NCBI GenBank assembly: GCA_902786665.1 | Contig: CADADN010000019.1 | Span: forward strand, 1 to 55,049 | DNA: 55,049 nt | Origin: an uncultured Prevotellaceae bacterium | GTDB taxonomy: Bacteria; Bacteroidota; Bacteroidia; Bacteroidales; Bacteroidaceae | Direction: 5' to 3' | Part shown: positions 13,426 to 22,300 of the stretch, piece by piece | How the letters are laid out: the number at the start of each line of letters is the position of its first letter | How positions within the stretch are numbered: the stretch's first letter is position 1 | The notes under the pieces: model-generated | Databases searched by the model: none | Told to the model about the DNA's origin: nothing | The model's input: only the letters and a program-made list of their open reading frames with translations | Translations under genes and position numbers: made by a program

Positions 13426-15984
13426 ATGAGACATCTTTTCATCATCATATTGTGCCTCGTCGCCACGACGGCAGGGGCTCAGCAACTCACACACGACTTC
13501 AGGAACACCTCCCTCTCCGAGGCGCTCATCTGGATAGACAACGCGCAAAGCAGTTACAAAATCAACTTCATCTTCGACGAACTGGAGGACTTCACCGTCA
13601 CCACTTCACTGAGGAACGCCTCGGTCAAGGATGCCGTCAAGCAGGTGGTGGGCTTCTATCCCATGCGTGTGACCTCAGAGGACAAGGACATCTACGTGGA
13701 ATGCATGCAGAAGGCTGACACCAAACTGACGGGGCATATCGTCGACGAGCACGGAAAGCCGTTGCCCTATGTCACCGTGTCGCTCCTCGCTCCCAACGAC
13801 TCCGCCTTCATCACAGGAGGTGTGAGCAATGAGAACGGCGACTTCGTCATCCCGTGCCAACCCCGCCAACTCATCGTCAAACTCACCTATGTCGGTTACA
13901 AGACCGTGACAAGGAACGCACCCGTGGGGCGGCTCGGCACCATTGCCATGCATCCCGACACTTATTTGATACAAGGAGTCACGGTAAAGGGGGAGATCCC
14001 ACAATACAAGATGACGCCGGGCGGAATGACCGTCGAAGTGCAGCATTCCATCCTCCACGATATCGGCAATGCCGACGACGTACTCTCGATGATGCCCATG
14101 GTGCAAGGGCGCGATGGCAAGTTCGTGGTGCTGGCCAAAGGGGAGCCGGAAATCTACATCAACAACAAGAAGGTGAACAACGTCCAGGACCTGAAGCAGT
14201 TGAAGTCTATCGACATCAAGAGCGTTGACATCATCACCGCCCCCGGGGCACAATACAATGCCGAGGTGGATGCCGTCATCCGCATCAAGACAATCAAGGC
14301 ACAAGGCGACGGGCTGAGTGTGATGACTACCATTGATGCCAAGCAGAACAACAAGTTGAGCAACTACGACGACCTGACAGTGAAGTACCGCCAAGGCGGC
14401 CTGGAGGCTTTCGCCAATGTGGCACTCGACAACGGTAATCACAGCAACGACCAAGACCTCGACCAAGAGTTGCATATCAGCAAGGATATATTCAATGCCA
14501 GTGTGGACCTGCCGGTAAGAAGCACCTGGACAAGTTTTCAGTACATGGCAGGGATGAGTTATGACTTCAACGCCGACCATTCCGTGGGACTGAGTTTCTC
14601 GTCGGAGCATTTGCTTTATAATAACTTCTATTCAGATATGAGGCAGAACTATCTGAAAAACGGGGCATTCTATGGCGACGTGCATCTGAAAACGGATATC
14701 AACGAAAACGACAAACCCGTCTGGGAACTGAATACGTACTATGTAGGAAAAGTGGGGAAATTAGGCATCGACCTGAATGCCACATTGCTGCGACGTGCAT
14801 CGGAAGACCATATCTTCGGACAAGAGATGAGCAAGGAATTGGGCGACAGGACCATCACCACCCATAGCAATGAAGACCGAAGGATGGTGGCTGGAAAGCT
14901 AGTGTTGACCTATCCCATATGGAAAGGCATGCTGAGCGGCGGTTCGGAGGTGACGAGCACGGAGAGCCATGGCCGCAACCATAACGACGAGGAAATCATA
15001 CCCACTGCCGACAACGAGATGGACGAAAAGAATATCGCCGGCTTCGCCCAATACGAGTTGCAACTGGGACAATGGCGCCTGAATGCAGGCCTGCGCTATG
15101 AACATGTATCTACGGATTACAGTTCGTTTGGCATCTGGCAGCCTGAGCCTAGCCGTACCTATAACGACTGGTTCCCCAACCTCTCAGCCGCTTGGCAGAA
15201 GGGCAAGTGGAGTGCGCAACTGAGTTATGGCAAGCGCATCACCCGACCACCTTATAGTATGTTGAGTTCCATCGTGATTTACGACAGCCGCATGCTATAC
15301 GAAGGAGGCAATCCGTTGCTGCGCCCTTCCGTTCGTCAGAGCATCGACTTCAACCTGACCTATTCGTGGCTCAACTTCATGGCAGGTTTCACCCGTGAGA
15401 ACGACTTCTTCACCCATGTCGGCAATGTGTATGACGAGGAGAAAGAGATAGGCATATTCCAACCCGACAACTTCGACCACCAGGACCGTGTCTATGCCAC
15501 ACTTGTCGCATCACCAAAGTTCGGCTTCTGGCAGCCCTCCGCCACACTGCACTACTATCAGCAGATGTTTGATGCCGAGAAGTATGGTGCACCGAAGAAA
15601 ATGAACAAGCCCGAATTCAGCTTCGACCTGAAATCTTGGTTCGTGTTTGGAGGGGATTCGCCATCCCCGACCAAGGCTCTGCTGCAAGTCAGTTATTCCG
15701 GCAGCAACCATTGGGGATTCATGTATCGTGGCAGCAATTTCGCGGTGAACGCCCGGCTGCAAAAGAGTTTCCTGCAAGGACGCCTGGCGGCAACGCTTTA
15801 TGCCAACGACATCTTCCGCACCTCCAGGACGAAGGTCACCACTTACTATGCCATCGGCCTGACAGCCCAGGATGTTTATAGCTACACGCAGTGTGTCGGG
15901 GTGACCTTGAACTACAATTTCAACGCCACCCGCTCGAAATACAAGGGCACAGGTGCTGGAAACGAAGAGAAGACTCGTCTGTGA
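13426..15984 (+). CDS. TonB-dependent outer-membrane receptor with STN signalling domain
   Basis: 852 residues. Signal peptide MRHLFIIILCLVATTAGAQ; STN (secretin/TonB N-terminal) domain at about 20-95 (FRNTSLSEALIWIDNAQSSY..ITTS-like); carboxypeptidase-regulatory-like domain at about 100-180 (LTGHIVDEHGKPLPYVTVSL, FVIPC..LTYVGYKTV); plug at about 185-290; the rest a beta-barrel of the CirA/OMP_b-brl_3 type ending with alternating aromatic strands (CVGVTLNYNFNATRSKYKG). No SusD follows, so this is a stand-alone transducer-type receptor controlled by the sigma/anti-sigma pair 9 bp upstream. The ligand is unknown. The stop codon is inside a terminator stem. Confidence 0.85.
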   Translation: MRHLFIIILCLVATTAGAQQLTHDFRNTSLSEALIWIDNAQSSYKINFIFDELEDFTVTTSLRNASVKDAVKQVVGFYPMRVTSEDKDIYVECMQKADTKLTGHIVDEHGKPLPYVTVSLLAPNDSAFITGGVSNENGDFVIPCQPRQLIVKLTYVGYKTVTRNAPVGRLGTIAMHPDTYLIQGVTVKGEIPQYKMTPGGMTVEVQHSILHDIGNADDVLSMMPMVQGRDGKFVVLAKGEPEIYINNKKVNNVQDLKQLKSIDIKSVDIITAPGAQYNAEVDAVIRIKTIKAQGDGLSVMTTIDAKQNNKLSNYDDLTVKYRQGGLEAFANVALDNGNHSNDQDLDQELHISKDIFNASVDLPVRSTWTSFQYMAGMSYDFNADHSVGLSFSSEHLLYNNFYSDMRQNYLKNGAFYGDVHLKTDINENDKPVWELNTYYVGKVGKLGIDLNATLLRRASEDHIFGQEMSKELGDRTITTHSNEDRRMVAGKLVLTYPIWKGMLSGGSEVTSTESHGRNHNDEEIIPTADNEMDEKNIAGFAQYELQLGQWRLNAGLRYEHVSTDYSSFGIWQPEPSRTYNDWFPNLSAAWQKGKWSAQLSYGKRITRPPYSMLSSIVIYDSRMLYEGGNPLLRPSVRQSIDFNLTYSWLNFMAGFTRENDFFTHVGNVYDEEKEIGIFQPDNFDHQDRVYATLVASPKFGFWQPSATLHYYQQMFDAEKYGAPKKMNKPEFSFDLKSWFVFGGDSPSPTKALLQVSYSGSNHWGFMYRGSNFAVNARLQKSFLQGRLAATLYANDIFRTSRTKVTTYYAIGLTAQDVYSYTQCVGVTLNYNFNATRSKYKGTGAGNEEKTRL

Positions 15985-15996
15985 CGAGTCTTCTCT
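15966..15996 (+). terminator. Terminator hairpin overlapping the receptor stop codon
   Basis: AGAGAAGACTCGT (15966-15978) pairs perfectly over 13 bp with ACGAGTCTTCTCT (15984-15996), loop CTGTG. The TGA stop (15982-15984) lies in the loop and right arm, so the last codons form the left arm. Confidence 0.65.
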
Positions 15997-16006
15997 GTCT
16001 CTATTT

Positions 16007-16036
16007 GCTATGGCTGCAACGATGTTGCAGCATAGC
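16007..16036. terminator. Second hairpin, convergent-gene terminator
   Basis: GCTATGGCTGCAAC (16007-16020) pairs with GTTGCAGCATAGC (16024-16036) with one bulged base and a GAT loop. It lies between convergent genes and can serve both strands. Confidence 0.55.
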
Positions 16037-16069
16037 GAACAAACTCTTGGTGAGGGGTCTTTATCGTCT

Positions 16070-16870
16070 CTATCTCACTACTTGTGTGAATTCCGGCTTG
16101 GCCCCAGGCTCTTTGCCAGCTATCACATAGATGGTGGATGTGGCCTCCTGGCCGTCGAAGCCGCGGCTTTTGACCGTGAATTGGTATTCCGTGCCGTCGG
16201 GTGTCTCACGCTTTCCCACGGTCGACGGTGTGCCAAGTGGCATTTGGTAACTGGAGCAGGCGGCACTGAAAATGGCTTTCTCCTCTTCGCTCACAGGTTG
16301 TTGTGCCGAGAAGTCGGGTAGGGGAGCGACGGTGCCTTTCTTGAAACCACTGACCTTGAGAAACCTGTCGATTTCCTTCGCGGCAGACTCAACTCTTGCC
16401 TGACGCACGCCGTAACCTTCTACAAACTTTGCTTTGGGCAAGGCTTTCTTCAAGGCATCGGTAGAGGTGTTCAGACCGCCGCTGCCGAAGGAGCAGAACG
16501 GAACGATGGTCTTCCCTGCGAAGTCATTGTCTTTCAGAAGGGAGAAAATCGGGTTGGCGCAAGTGCCGAACCAGATGGGGTAGCCGAGGAAGATGACGTC
16601 ATAGTCGGAGATTTTCTTTTTCAATGGCTTGAGCTCTGGCCATTCGCCGCTCTGCGCCTCTTTCTGACCGCGCTGAATGGTCTCTTGGAAGTTGCCCGTA
16701 TAGGGTTTGACGCACTCGATGCTTTCGATGTCGGCATTGAGCTGTTTCTGAAATTCTTCAGCCACGGTTTTTGTCGTTCCTGACTCTGAATAGTAAAGCA
16801 CAAGCGTTTTCTGTGCGTGGCAAGTGCCGAAGGCTGTCATCATTGCGATGGATAATAATAAGGTTTTCAT
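16070..16870 (-). CDS. Exported flavodoxin-like protein
   Basis: 266 residues. A signal peptide (MKTLLLSIAMMTAFGTCHAQ) precedes a flavodoxin fold: FMN phosphate loop YYSESGTTKTVAEE at about 27-40, LGYPIWFGTCANPIF at about 94-108 and SFGSGGLNTSTDALK at about 127-141, the usual FMN ring contacts. The last ~85 residues (from VSGFKKGTVAPLPDF) form an extra domain ending TSTIYVIAGKEPG.. that is not part of flavodoxin. Cytosolic flavodoxins lack signal peptides, so this one probably carries electrons in the periplasm or has lost that role. The upstream intergenic array is described separately. Confidence 0.8.
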   Translation of the reverse strand: MKTLLLSIAMMTAFGTCHAQKTLVLYYSESGTTKTVAEEFQKQLNADIESIECVKPYTGNFQETIQRGQKEAQSGEWPELKPLKKKISDYDVIFLGYPIWFGTCANPIFSLLKDNDFAGKTIVPFCSFGSGGLNTSTDALKKALPKAKFVEGYGVRQARVESAAKEIDRFLKVSGFKKGTVAPLPDFSAQQPVSEEEKAIFSAACSSYQMPLGTPSTVGKRETPDGTEYQFTVKSRGFDGQEATSTIYVIAGKEPGAKPEFTQVVR

Positions 16871-16909
16871 TATGTTTTGATATTTGAAAAGTATTTATTT
16901 TATGGGAGG

Positions 16910-17009
16910 CTATAGGAAGTTCTAGGAAACTATAGGAAGTTCTAGGAAGCTATAGGAAGTTCTAGGAAGCTATAGGAAGTTCTAGGAGGCTATAGGAAGT
17001 TCTAGGAAA
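16910..17009. repeat. 10-bp-phased TAGGAAG array upstream of the flavodoxin gene
   Basis: Five copies of a 20-bp unit, CTATAGGAAGTTCTAGGAAG with a few changes, starting at 16910, 16930, 16950, 16970 and 16990. Each unit is two 10-bp halves built on TAGGAAG. It lies 40-139 bp upstream of the flavodoxin ATG (minus strand); read in that gene's direction the core is TTCCTA. Confidence 0.85.
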
Positions 17010-17051
17010 ACTAAGACTTCTAGGAAAACTAGCAATCCTGGCAGCTAGGTC

Positions 17052-18959
17052 CTATTCTATGACCAGGCGGCGGTTTTTGGGGTATTTCACGCGATACTGC
17101 ACCAAAAGCTCCTTTTGCTCGTTGGGCTGGAGGTTGATGTTCCAGGTGACGATGCCCTTTTCCTTGTCGAGGTTGCCACCACTCAACTCTTCTGTCGTGA
17201 CGGTGATGCCCGAGTTCTGGGAGACGGGGATTTGGTCCTTGAGCGTCATGTTGATGGCCTCGTTGCGGGTGTTCTTCAAGGTGATGCGCCATGTCATGGT
17301 CTGTTCCTGATGTGAGGCGAGCAGTTTGCGAGTGGACTTGTCTGCCACCTTGGTGCGCTGTATGCGTATGCCGTTGTCACGTCCGAGAGAGAAGTGCAGG
17401 GTGTCGCTGGGCACGTTGGGGTCGATGATGGTCTTTCCCACGAAGGAGTTGTCGAAATAGATGTTGGCTTCGCCTTCAAGCAGGCTGTAATTGCTCCATC
17501 CAGTGGCGTCGGCCACGAGGAAAGCTTCCTTGTCGGCTCGGGGCACGCCCACGTATTGGTAGTTGGCGGGCAATTGGTATCGTGCGATTTCCGTGACGGT
17601 GACCTTCCCATTGGAGAGCAGGGTGAGTGGCTGCTTGATTTCGAACTCATATCCGAACTGTGCCTTTTGCTCCTCCACGTCCATCATTTCGCTCTCGGCA
17701 AGTTCTTCCTCATCGGCTTTCATCATCGGTGCAGACATTTTTGCAGTTCGTCTAGATGAAGTGTTGGAGACTTGCACCCCTGCAACCCTTCCTTCCAAGG
17801 CGTCCATGGTGCCATATCCGACAACAACTTCATCAAGTACGGCATTGTCCTCTTTCATCTTGACGTTCAGCGTGGGGCCGGTCACCCGTCTGGTTTGCTG
17901 GACGTATCCTACATAGGAGAATTTCAACTGCTTGTTGTCCTTGGGCAATGTGATGGAGTAGCGGCCGTCGAAATCGGTCACCGTGCCGAGCTTTGTTCCC
18001 ACGACGAGCACCGAGGCACCGATGAGCGGTTCTCCCTTCTCGTCTGTCACAATGCCGGAGACACCGTTGTCCTCATCGCTTTGGTCATACCGAGGAGCAG
18101 AACGGCCGTAGTCGAGCCAATAGGTGCGTAGTTCGGGAGCGATATTCGAGCGGTTGGGATTGGCAGAGGAGAGTGTCACCGGCACCTTGTCCCATTTCTC
18201 CTTGGTGTTTTGGAAGACATTGGCCTTGTAGGAGAGTTGCAGGGGGTGCGAGGTACTTTCCGACCTCACGTCGTAGGTGGGATACCACCCGGCGTTCTTC
18301 ACATAATAGGAGAAATCGAATTCCGCCCGACAAGCCTGGGGAACATCCACTTTCACGTCCACTTCGGTGACGGTGGTGAGTTTCAGGTGAGCGATGGAGT
18401 CGGCGGAGAAAGCCAGACGTTGCTTTTCCTCGTTGGCTTTTTGGATTTCCTCGTCGATGGAGATGATTTTCTTCTTTAGGGCAAGAAGTTCCTGCGAATA
18501 GTAGTCGTTGAGTTCCTTGATGCCGGCAAGAGGGGTGACAGCGGTGCGGTTGCCCACGGAGCAGTTGGTTTTCACCATCTCCAGTTGCGATTCTACCACT
18601 TCACGCTGTGCTTTCAGCTGGTGTATCTTGTCGTCGGCAGCCTTCACTTTCTTCTCAGCGTCCTTCCATATCTGCACCTGCTTAGTGCTGTCGGGATGGG
18701 CCTTGCGGTAGTTCACACCGATGACGGTCAGTTTGCCGTGAGCCCTCAGTTGCAGGCTCTTCGTGTCGGTATAAGGGGAGAAGCCGGTGAAGGTGATGAC
18801 TTGTTCACCCGCCGTGAGATTGAGCGACATCGACCGCTCCACCTGTGCCCCGGTGGTGAAAACGGTCACGTGCTTGATGGGGGGCTCGTGCTTGTCGTCT
18901 GCATGTGCGGCAATGCCCACATGCAAGAGTGTAATGAGTATAATAAGTCTTGTCTTCAT
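17052..18959 (-). CDS. MuiA-like DUF4139 protein with inserted SusC-type N-terminal module
   Basis: 635 residues, signal peptide MKTRLIILITLLHVGIAAHA. The N-terminal part (VTVFTTGAQVERS, then coiled coil at about 95-190, KKVKAADDKIHQLKAQREVV) and the C-terminal part (about 440-635, NSFVGKTIIDPN, WRITLKNTRNEAINMTLKDQIPVSQNSGI) are the mucoidy-inhibitor MuiA/DUF4139 type. Between them, residues about 298-400 hold a carboxypeptidase-regulatory domain (GIVTDEKGEPLIGASVLVVG, FSYVGYVQQ) followed by DEVVVGYG and EGRVAGVQVSNT, the TonB-box/plug start of SusC receptors. The insert lies in the loop between the two halves of the beta-sandwich. Function of the family is unknown; an envelope role is likely. 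Confidence 0.8.
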   Translation of the reverse strand: MKTRLIILITLLHVGIAAHADDKHEPPIKHVTVFTTGAQVERSMSLNLTAGEQVITFTGFSPYTDTKSLQLRAHGKLTVIGVNYRKAHPDSTKQVQIWKDAEKKVKAADDKIHQLKAQREVVESQLEMVKTNCSVGNRTAVTPLAGIKELNDYYSQELLALKKKIISIDEEIQKANEEKQRLAFSADSIAHLKLTTVTEVDVKVDVPQACRAEFDFSYYVKNAGWYPTYDVRSESTSHPLQLSYKANVFQNTKEKWDKVPVTLSSANPNRSNIAPELRTYWLDYGRSAPRYDQSDEDNGVSGIVTDEKGEPLIGASVLVVGTKLGTVTDFDGRYSITLPKDNKQLKFSYVGYVQQTRRVTGPTLNVKMKEDNAVLDEVVVGYGTMDALEGRVAGVQVSNTSSRRTAKMSAPMMKADEEELAESEMMDVEEQKAQFGYEFEIKQPLTLLSNGKVTVTEIARYQLPANYQYVGVPRADKEAFLVADATGWSNYSLLEGEANIYFDNSFVGKTIIDPNVPSDTLHFSLGRDNGIRIQRTKVADKSTRKLLASHQEQTMTWRITLKNTRNEAINMTLKDQIPVSQNSGITVTTEELSGGNLDKEKGIVTWNINLQPNEQKELLVQYRVKYPKNRRLVIE

Positions 18960-18994
18960 AATGAATAGTTTATAATACGTCTTTGTTTTCTATG

Positions 18995-19024
18995 CAAAAG
19001 TAGTTAAAGAAGGGTGAAGCACAA
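18995..19024 (-). promoter_or_regulatory. Promoter of the MuiA-like gene
   Basis: On the minus strand TTG (19024-19022), 19-bp spacer, TACTTTTG (19002-18995). Predicted start about 18988, leader about 29 nt. The 10-bp array at 19057-19106 begins about 33 bp upstream of the -33 element. Confidence 0.65.
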
Positions 19025-19056
19025 AAGAAACAGCAAAGATTTAGTTTTATTTCACG

Positions 19057-19106
19057 AATAGGAGGGAATAGGACGAAATAGGACGGAATAGGAGATAATA
19101 GGAGGG
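19057..19106. repeat. 10-bp AATAGGA array upstream of the MuiA-like promoter
   Basis: Five exact 10-bp steps, AATAGGAGGG, AATAGGACGA, AATAGGACGG, AATAGGAGAT, AATAGGAGGG. The first seven bases never vary. Read toward the downstream (minus-strand) gene the core is TCCTATT. Confidence 0.85.
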
Positions 19107-19117
19107 AAAAGAAAAGA

Positions 19118-20254
19118 CTATGCTTTTGCAGAGTCCTTCCTTTTGATGAGTTTGATGATGAGGTTGGAGGTTTTCTTTCCCACGACGGAGCTTCCCGATG
19201 CCACGATGACAGGGATGGTGACAAGTGCATCTTTCATCGCCTGCCATTTCACCGCCCGTTTGTTCTTGATGCCGGTCAGTGCCTGTTCACCCTGCTGCAG
19301 GTAGGTTCGGGTGATGTATCCTATGCGTAGTGTCATCAGCGCGTTCACCGTGCCGTCAAGGGCAGAACCTACCACGACACCAGGAATCTTGATGCGGCGC
19401 AGGATGGAATACACCGACAGTCCCTCGCTATTGGTCAACTGTTCGTCGAAACCGACATCATCCGGGTCTATGCCCGCCGTGGCCCCCTCCATGGCATCGA
19501 CATCGGCAGCATCGCTCGCAGCGTCGCTTGCGGCATCCGCTCCACTATCGTGGAGGTCTCCAAAGTCGAAGGGTGCGATGGCACCGGTCTTTGTCAAAGC
19601 CTCCGACATTGCGTAGGTGATTAATGCGGTGGTCAGGATGTCTCGGTAGATTTTGAACATCTGGCGGTTGTTGGGACGGAAGCCGGAGGCGAGCACCAGG
19701 CTTTCTATCATCTTGTAGTTGAGCCACATCACGCTGACGGTGTCGAAACGGCTGTTTTGGGATATGGCCGAGATCATGAAGACGGTTTTCGCCCATTCCT
19801 TGATTTGTCCGTTGATGCCGAGGATGCCATGAGCCTTGTCGCCATCATAACGCAGGGCCATTTCCTGCTTGAGGACCTCCAGCAATTGCGAACGGCTTCC
19901 GGAGGCGTGCAGCAGGTTGGTTTCCAACGTCTTTTGGTGCTCTTTTCGCCGTTGTGCATCTTCTATGAAGTCGCAATGCTCGGTTAGTCTTTGTCCATAT
20001 GCTCTGAGTTGCTCCTCGCTGGCTTCCTCGTCGACGGCCAGTGCGGGGAAGGCAGGACAGTGATGCACACGCCAGATGGGCAGCAGGATGTAATAAGAGA
20101 AGATGCCGAGCAACAGGGCATAAAATACCCATTCCAACCACCACAGGTGGGTGACACTTGCGATTTTTTCACCGATGATGATGATGTTGCCTGACACCAT
20201 CAAGGCCAGTATGCCGAGGAAGATGCATGCGATGATGATCAAATTGCGTCTCAT
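19118..20254 (-). CDS. DUF697/YcjF-like membrane protein, dynamin partner
   Basis: 378 residues. Two N-terminal transmembrane helices (about 5-26 and 38-60, YALLLGIFSYYILLPIW), a soluble middle region, a DUF697-like helical hydrophobic segment (about 145-225, IKEWAKTVFMISAISQNSRF...ALITYAMSEALT), an Asp/Ala-rich linker (about 235-265) and a C-terminal helical region (TIPVIVASGSSVVGKKTSNL). E. coli YcjF-type DUF697 proteins are encoded with GTPases. Its ATG overlaps the stop of the GTPase gene by 4 bp, so they are made together and probably act together at the inner membrane. Confidence 0.75.
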   Translation of the reverse strand: MRRNLIIIACIFLGILALMVSGNIIIIGEKIASVTHLWWLEWVFYALLLGIFSYYILLPIWRVHHCPAFPALAVDEEASEEQLRAYGQRLTEHCDFIEDAQRRKEHQKTLETNLLHASGSRSQLLEVLKQEMALRYDGDKAHGILGINGQIKEWAKTVFMISAISQNSRFDTVSVMWLNYKMIESLVLASGFRPNNRQMFKIYRDILTTALITYAMSEALTKTGAIAPFDFGDLHDSGADAASDAASDAADVDAMEGATAGIDPDDVGFDEQLTNSEGLSVYSILRRIKIPGVVVGSALDGTVNALMTLRIGYITRTYLQQGEQALTGIKNKRAVKWQAMKDALVTIPVIVASGSSVVGKKTSNLIIKLIKRKDSAKA

Positions 20255-22164
20255 ATGATGTCTTTGGTTTTGGTTAACTCTTGTCTAAGTTGTTTCAGCT
20301 GTTCGGTTTCTGCATCAAAGGCAGCCTTGTCGGCTATGATGCTCGCCAGGATGGTGTTGCGGCTTTGCTTCCAGTATTCCTTGCAGAGGGTGGCATACGT
20401 TTGCGAAACCTCCTCCATGAGTTGGTTGGCTTGGTCAAGCAGCGGCTGCAGGGCTCCTCCTTCCTTTTCCAAATATCCTTCAAGGTTCTGGGCGTCGCCT
20501 GGCTGTGAGCCGGCAAGCCGCTCTGCCGCCTTGTTGATATACCCCACCACGTCTTCAGCGGAATGGCCTCCGAAACGAGCGAACAACAGCGGGTACATGG
20601 GTTTGCGTGGGATGAGCAGTTCGAAATCTATCCCTGAGGCAAGCGAGATGTCGGGCATTTCTTTGATGGGCAGTCGGTTGACAGTGATAGGCAAGGGCTG
20701 TGATTGACACCGGATGGCGGTTTCCCTGATCTCTCCGATGCGTTTCTTGCATTCCAGGAATAGTCCTTCTTCGATGTTGCTCAATGACAGGCTTCTACCG
20801 AAAGAGGCGGTGATGCTTTTCTCGCAATCCTCCACGAAGTTCGTGACGATTCTTCTCGCTTCGCTGTTGCTCTTGTGGTTGTTGTCTGTTTCCACCAGCA
20901 TGATGCGGCTCTTGGCCTCGTTTCGGATGAGTTGTTTCAAAGACGCATAGTCGGCGGTCAGTGGTTGGTGTCGGGAGAGGTCATCATCAGAGGTTTCCGT
21001 CTTGGCAAACTCACTAACGACGCTTTGATACCGCTCCGTCAGTTGGGCGCGATTTGCCAACTCGATATCGATGACGTTGATACACTTTTCTATCTGTTGA
21101 CGGGTTCTTCCCAAGCAGACGCTCAGACGCATGGCGTCGCGGCAGTTGATGACCCTGTTGTAAAGAATGTCCTCTATCCGTTCGTATTCATCCACCTCGC
21201 GCTGGAGGGCTGGTGTTTCCTGATAGGCTTGTTTGCGGCCGTCCTCCACTTTCCCCAGGTTGATGCAGAAGCATTGGTCTTCATCGATGTGGAAACCTTG
21301 CTTGCGTATTTCCTTGATTGCGATTCCTTTCTGAATGGCAACAGCGGCCGCACGCTCTTCCTCCGGACGCCACCATGAGGAGTCGAACACGTTGTGTATC
21401 AAGCACACCGGAACGTCTTTGTTGTTGTCTGACAACATCTTGAGGAATTGCCACGACACCTTTGAAATGGCAGAGTTGGAACTTTGCACGAAGATGATGA
21501 GGTCGGCGCGTTGGGCGATGGTGTCATATACCGGGTTGTCTATGTTGGCGTGTTCTCCGTCGAACCCTGGCATGTCGATGATGAACACATCTTGCTTCAT
21601 CAATTTGCCGCCCGGTGTGGTGATGGAGGTCACCAGCGTCGACGAGGTAAGGCTTTCGTCGAGGTTCAACTCCACCTTGTTCTTGATGTTCTCTGGTGTC
21701 AGTGCATATTCGGATTTGCTGATGCCGACCAACTCTTCCTCCTTCTCGATGCCGCGGATGCAGTCGATGATGGCGTCTATCTGCTCCGTGTGATTCGAGG
21801 CGTCCTCGCTGGTGAACACCGTGATCTTGCACTCCTCGCCTTCACGACGCTGGGAGATGATGGATGGCCGTACGGTACATTCCAGGAAATGTGTTGGGCT
21901 GACATAAGCATTGGCAATGAGGTTGACCAAAGTGCTTTTGCCTGATTTCACAGGCCCAACCACCAAGACGATGAAAGAACCGTTTTCATACTCTTTGCTT
22001 CTGTTCTCCGTCTTTGACAATTGGGCGGTGACAACCGGGCAATTTCCTGTCTTCGGCTTGTACTGCTCGGCAATCAGCGATATCTTCCGACTTACTATCG
22101 CACATTTGTTCAATAACAGGTTGTCTTCTGAGGTCATGACGAATTGGTTTTGTTCATTTTCCAT
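20251..22164 (-). CDS. Dynamin-family GTPase
   Basis: 637 residues from MENEQNQFVM at 22164; a longer open frame to 22614 overlaps the divergent gene and lacks a sensible start. GTPase motifs: P-loop VVGPVKSGKSTLVNL at about 70-84, switch II DMPGFDGEHAN at about 193, and G4-like LIHNVFDS at about 250. The rest is a long helical stalk with heptad-rich ends (EQLKQLRQELTKTKD), as in bacterial dynamin-like proteins. It has no transmembrane helix, so the DUF697 partner probably anchors it. Bacterial dynamins remodel or repair membranes; the specific role here is unknown. Confidence 0.8.
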   Translation of the reverse strand: MENEQNQFVMTSEDNLLLNKCAIVSRKISLIAEQYKPKTGNCPVVTAQLSKTENRSKEYENGSFIVLVVGPVKSGKSTLVNLIANAYVSPTHFLECTVRPSIISQRREGEECKITVFTSEDASNHTEQIDAIIDCIRGIEKEEELVGISKSEYALTPENIKNKVELNLDESLTSSTLVTSITTPGGKLMKQDVFIIDMPGFDGEHANIDNPVYDTIAQRADLIIFVQSSNSAISKVSWQFLKMLSDNNKDVPVCLIHNVFDSSWWRPEEERAAAVAIQKGIAIKEIRKQGFHIDEDQCFCINLGKVEDGRKQAYQETPALQREVDEYERIEDILYNRVINCRDAMRLSVCLGRTRQQIEKCINVIDIELANRAQLTERYQSVVSEFAKTETSDDDLSRHQPLTADYASLKQLIRNEAKSRIMLVETDNNHKSNSEARRIVTNFVEDCEKSITASFGRSLSLSNIEEGLFLECKKRIGEIRETAIRCQSQPLPITVNRLPIKEMPDISLASGIDFELLIPRKPMYPLLFARFGGHSAEDVVGYINKAAERLAGSQPGDAQNLEGYLEKEGGALQPLLDQANQLMEEVSQTYATLCKEYWKQSRNTILASIIADKAAFDAETEQLKQLRQELTKTKDII

Positions 22165-22173
22165 TGGTGGAGC

Positions 22174-22181
22174 CAAAATTA
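22174..22181 (-). promoter_or_regulatory. -7 box of the dynamin/DUF697 operon
   Basis: TAATTTTG on the minus strand, ending 9 bp before the ATG at 22164. The predicted start is within a few bases of the ATG, implying a leaderless or near-leaderless mRNA. Confidence 0.5.
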
Positions 22182-22286
22182 AATAAAAAAGTGCATTTAT
22201 GAACGTGACGAAGACACAATTTAAGTTTTTTTTGTGGTAAGGCAAAAAAATGGCTCTTTTACACAGCTGTGTTTGATTTTTTTCCT

Positions 22287-22294
22287 TATATTTG
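22287..22294 (+). promoter_or_regulatory. -7 box of the YiiX-like gene
   Basis: TATATTTG followed by CAACGG and the ATG at 22301; the predicted start coincides with the initiation codon. Divergent from the dynamin promoter 106 bp away. Confidence 0.5.
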
Positions 22295-22300
22295 CAACGG

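Noticed and set aside
13675-14610. 311-residue antisense frame inside the TonB receptor
   Set aside because: Shadow of GC-rich coding sequence; the plus-strand frame has clear domains.
16910-17009. CRISPR array
   Set aside because: The same goes for the other three arrays: units follow each other without unique spacers, and no cas gene is present.
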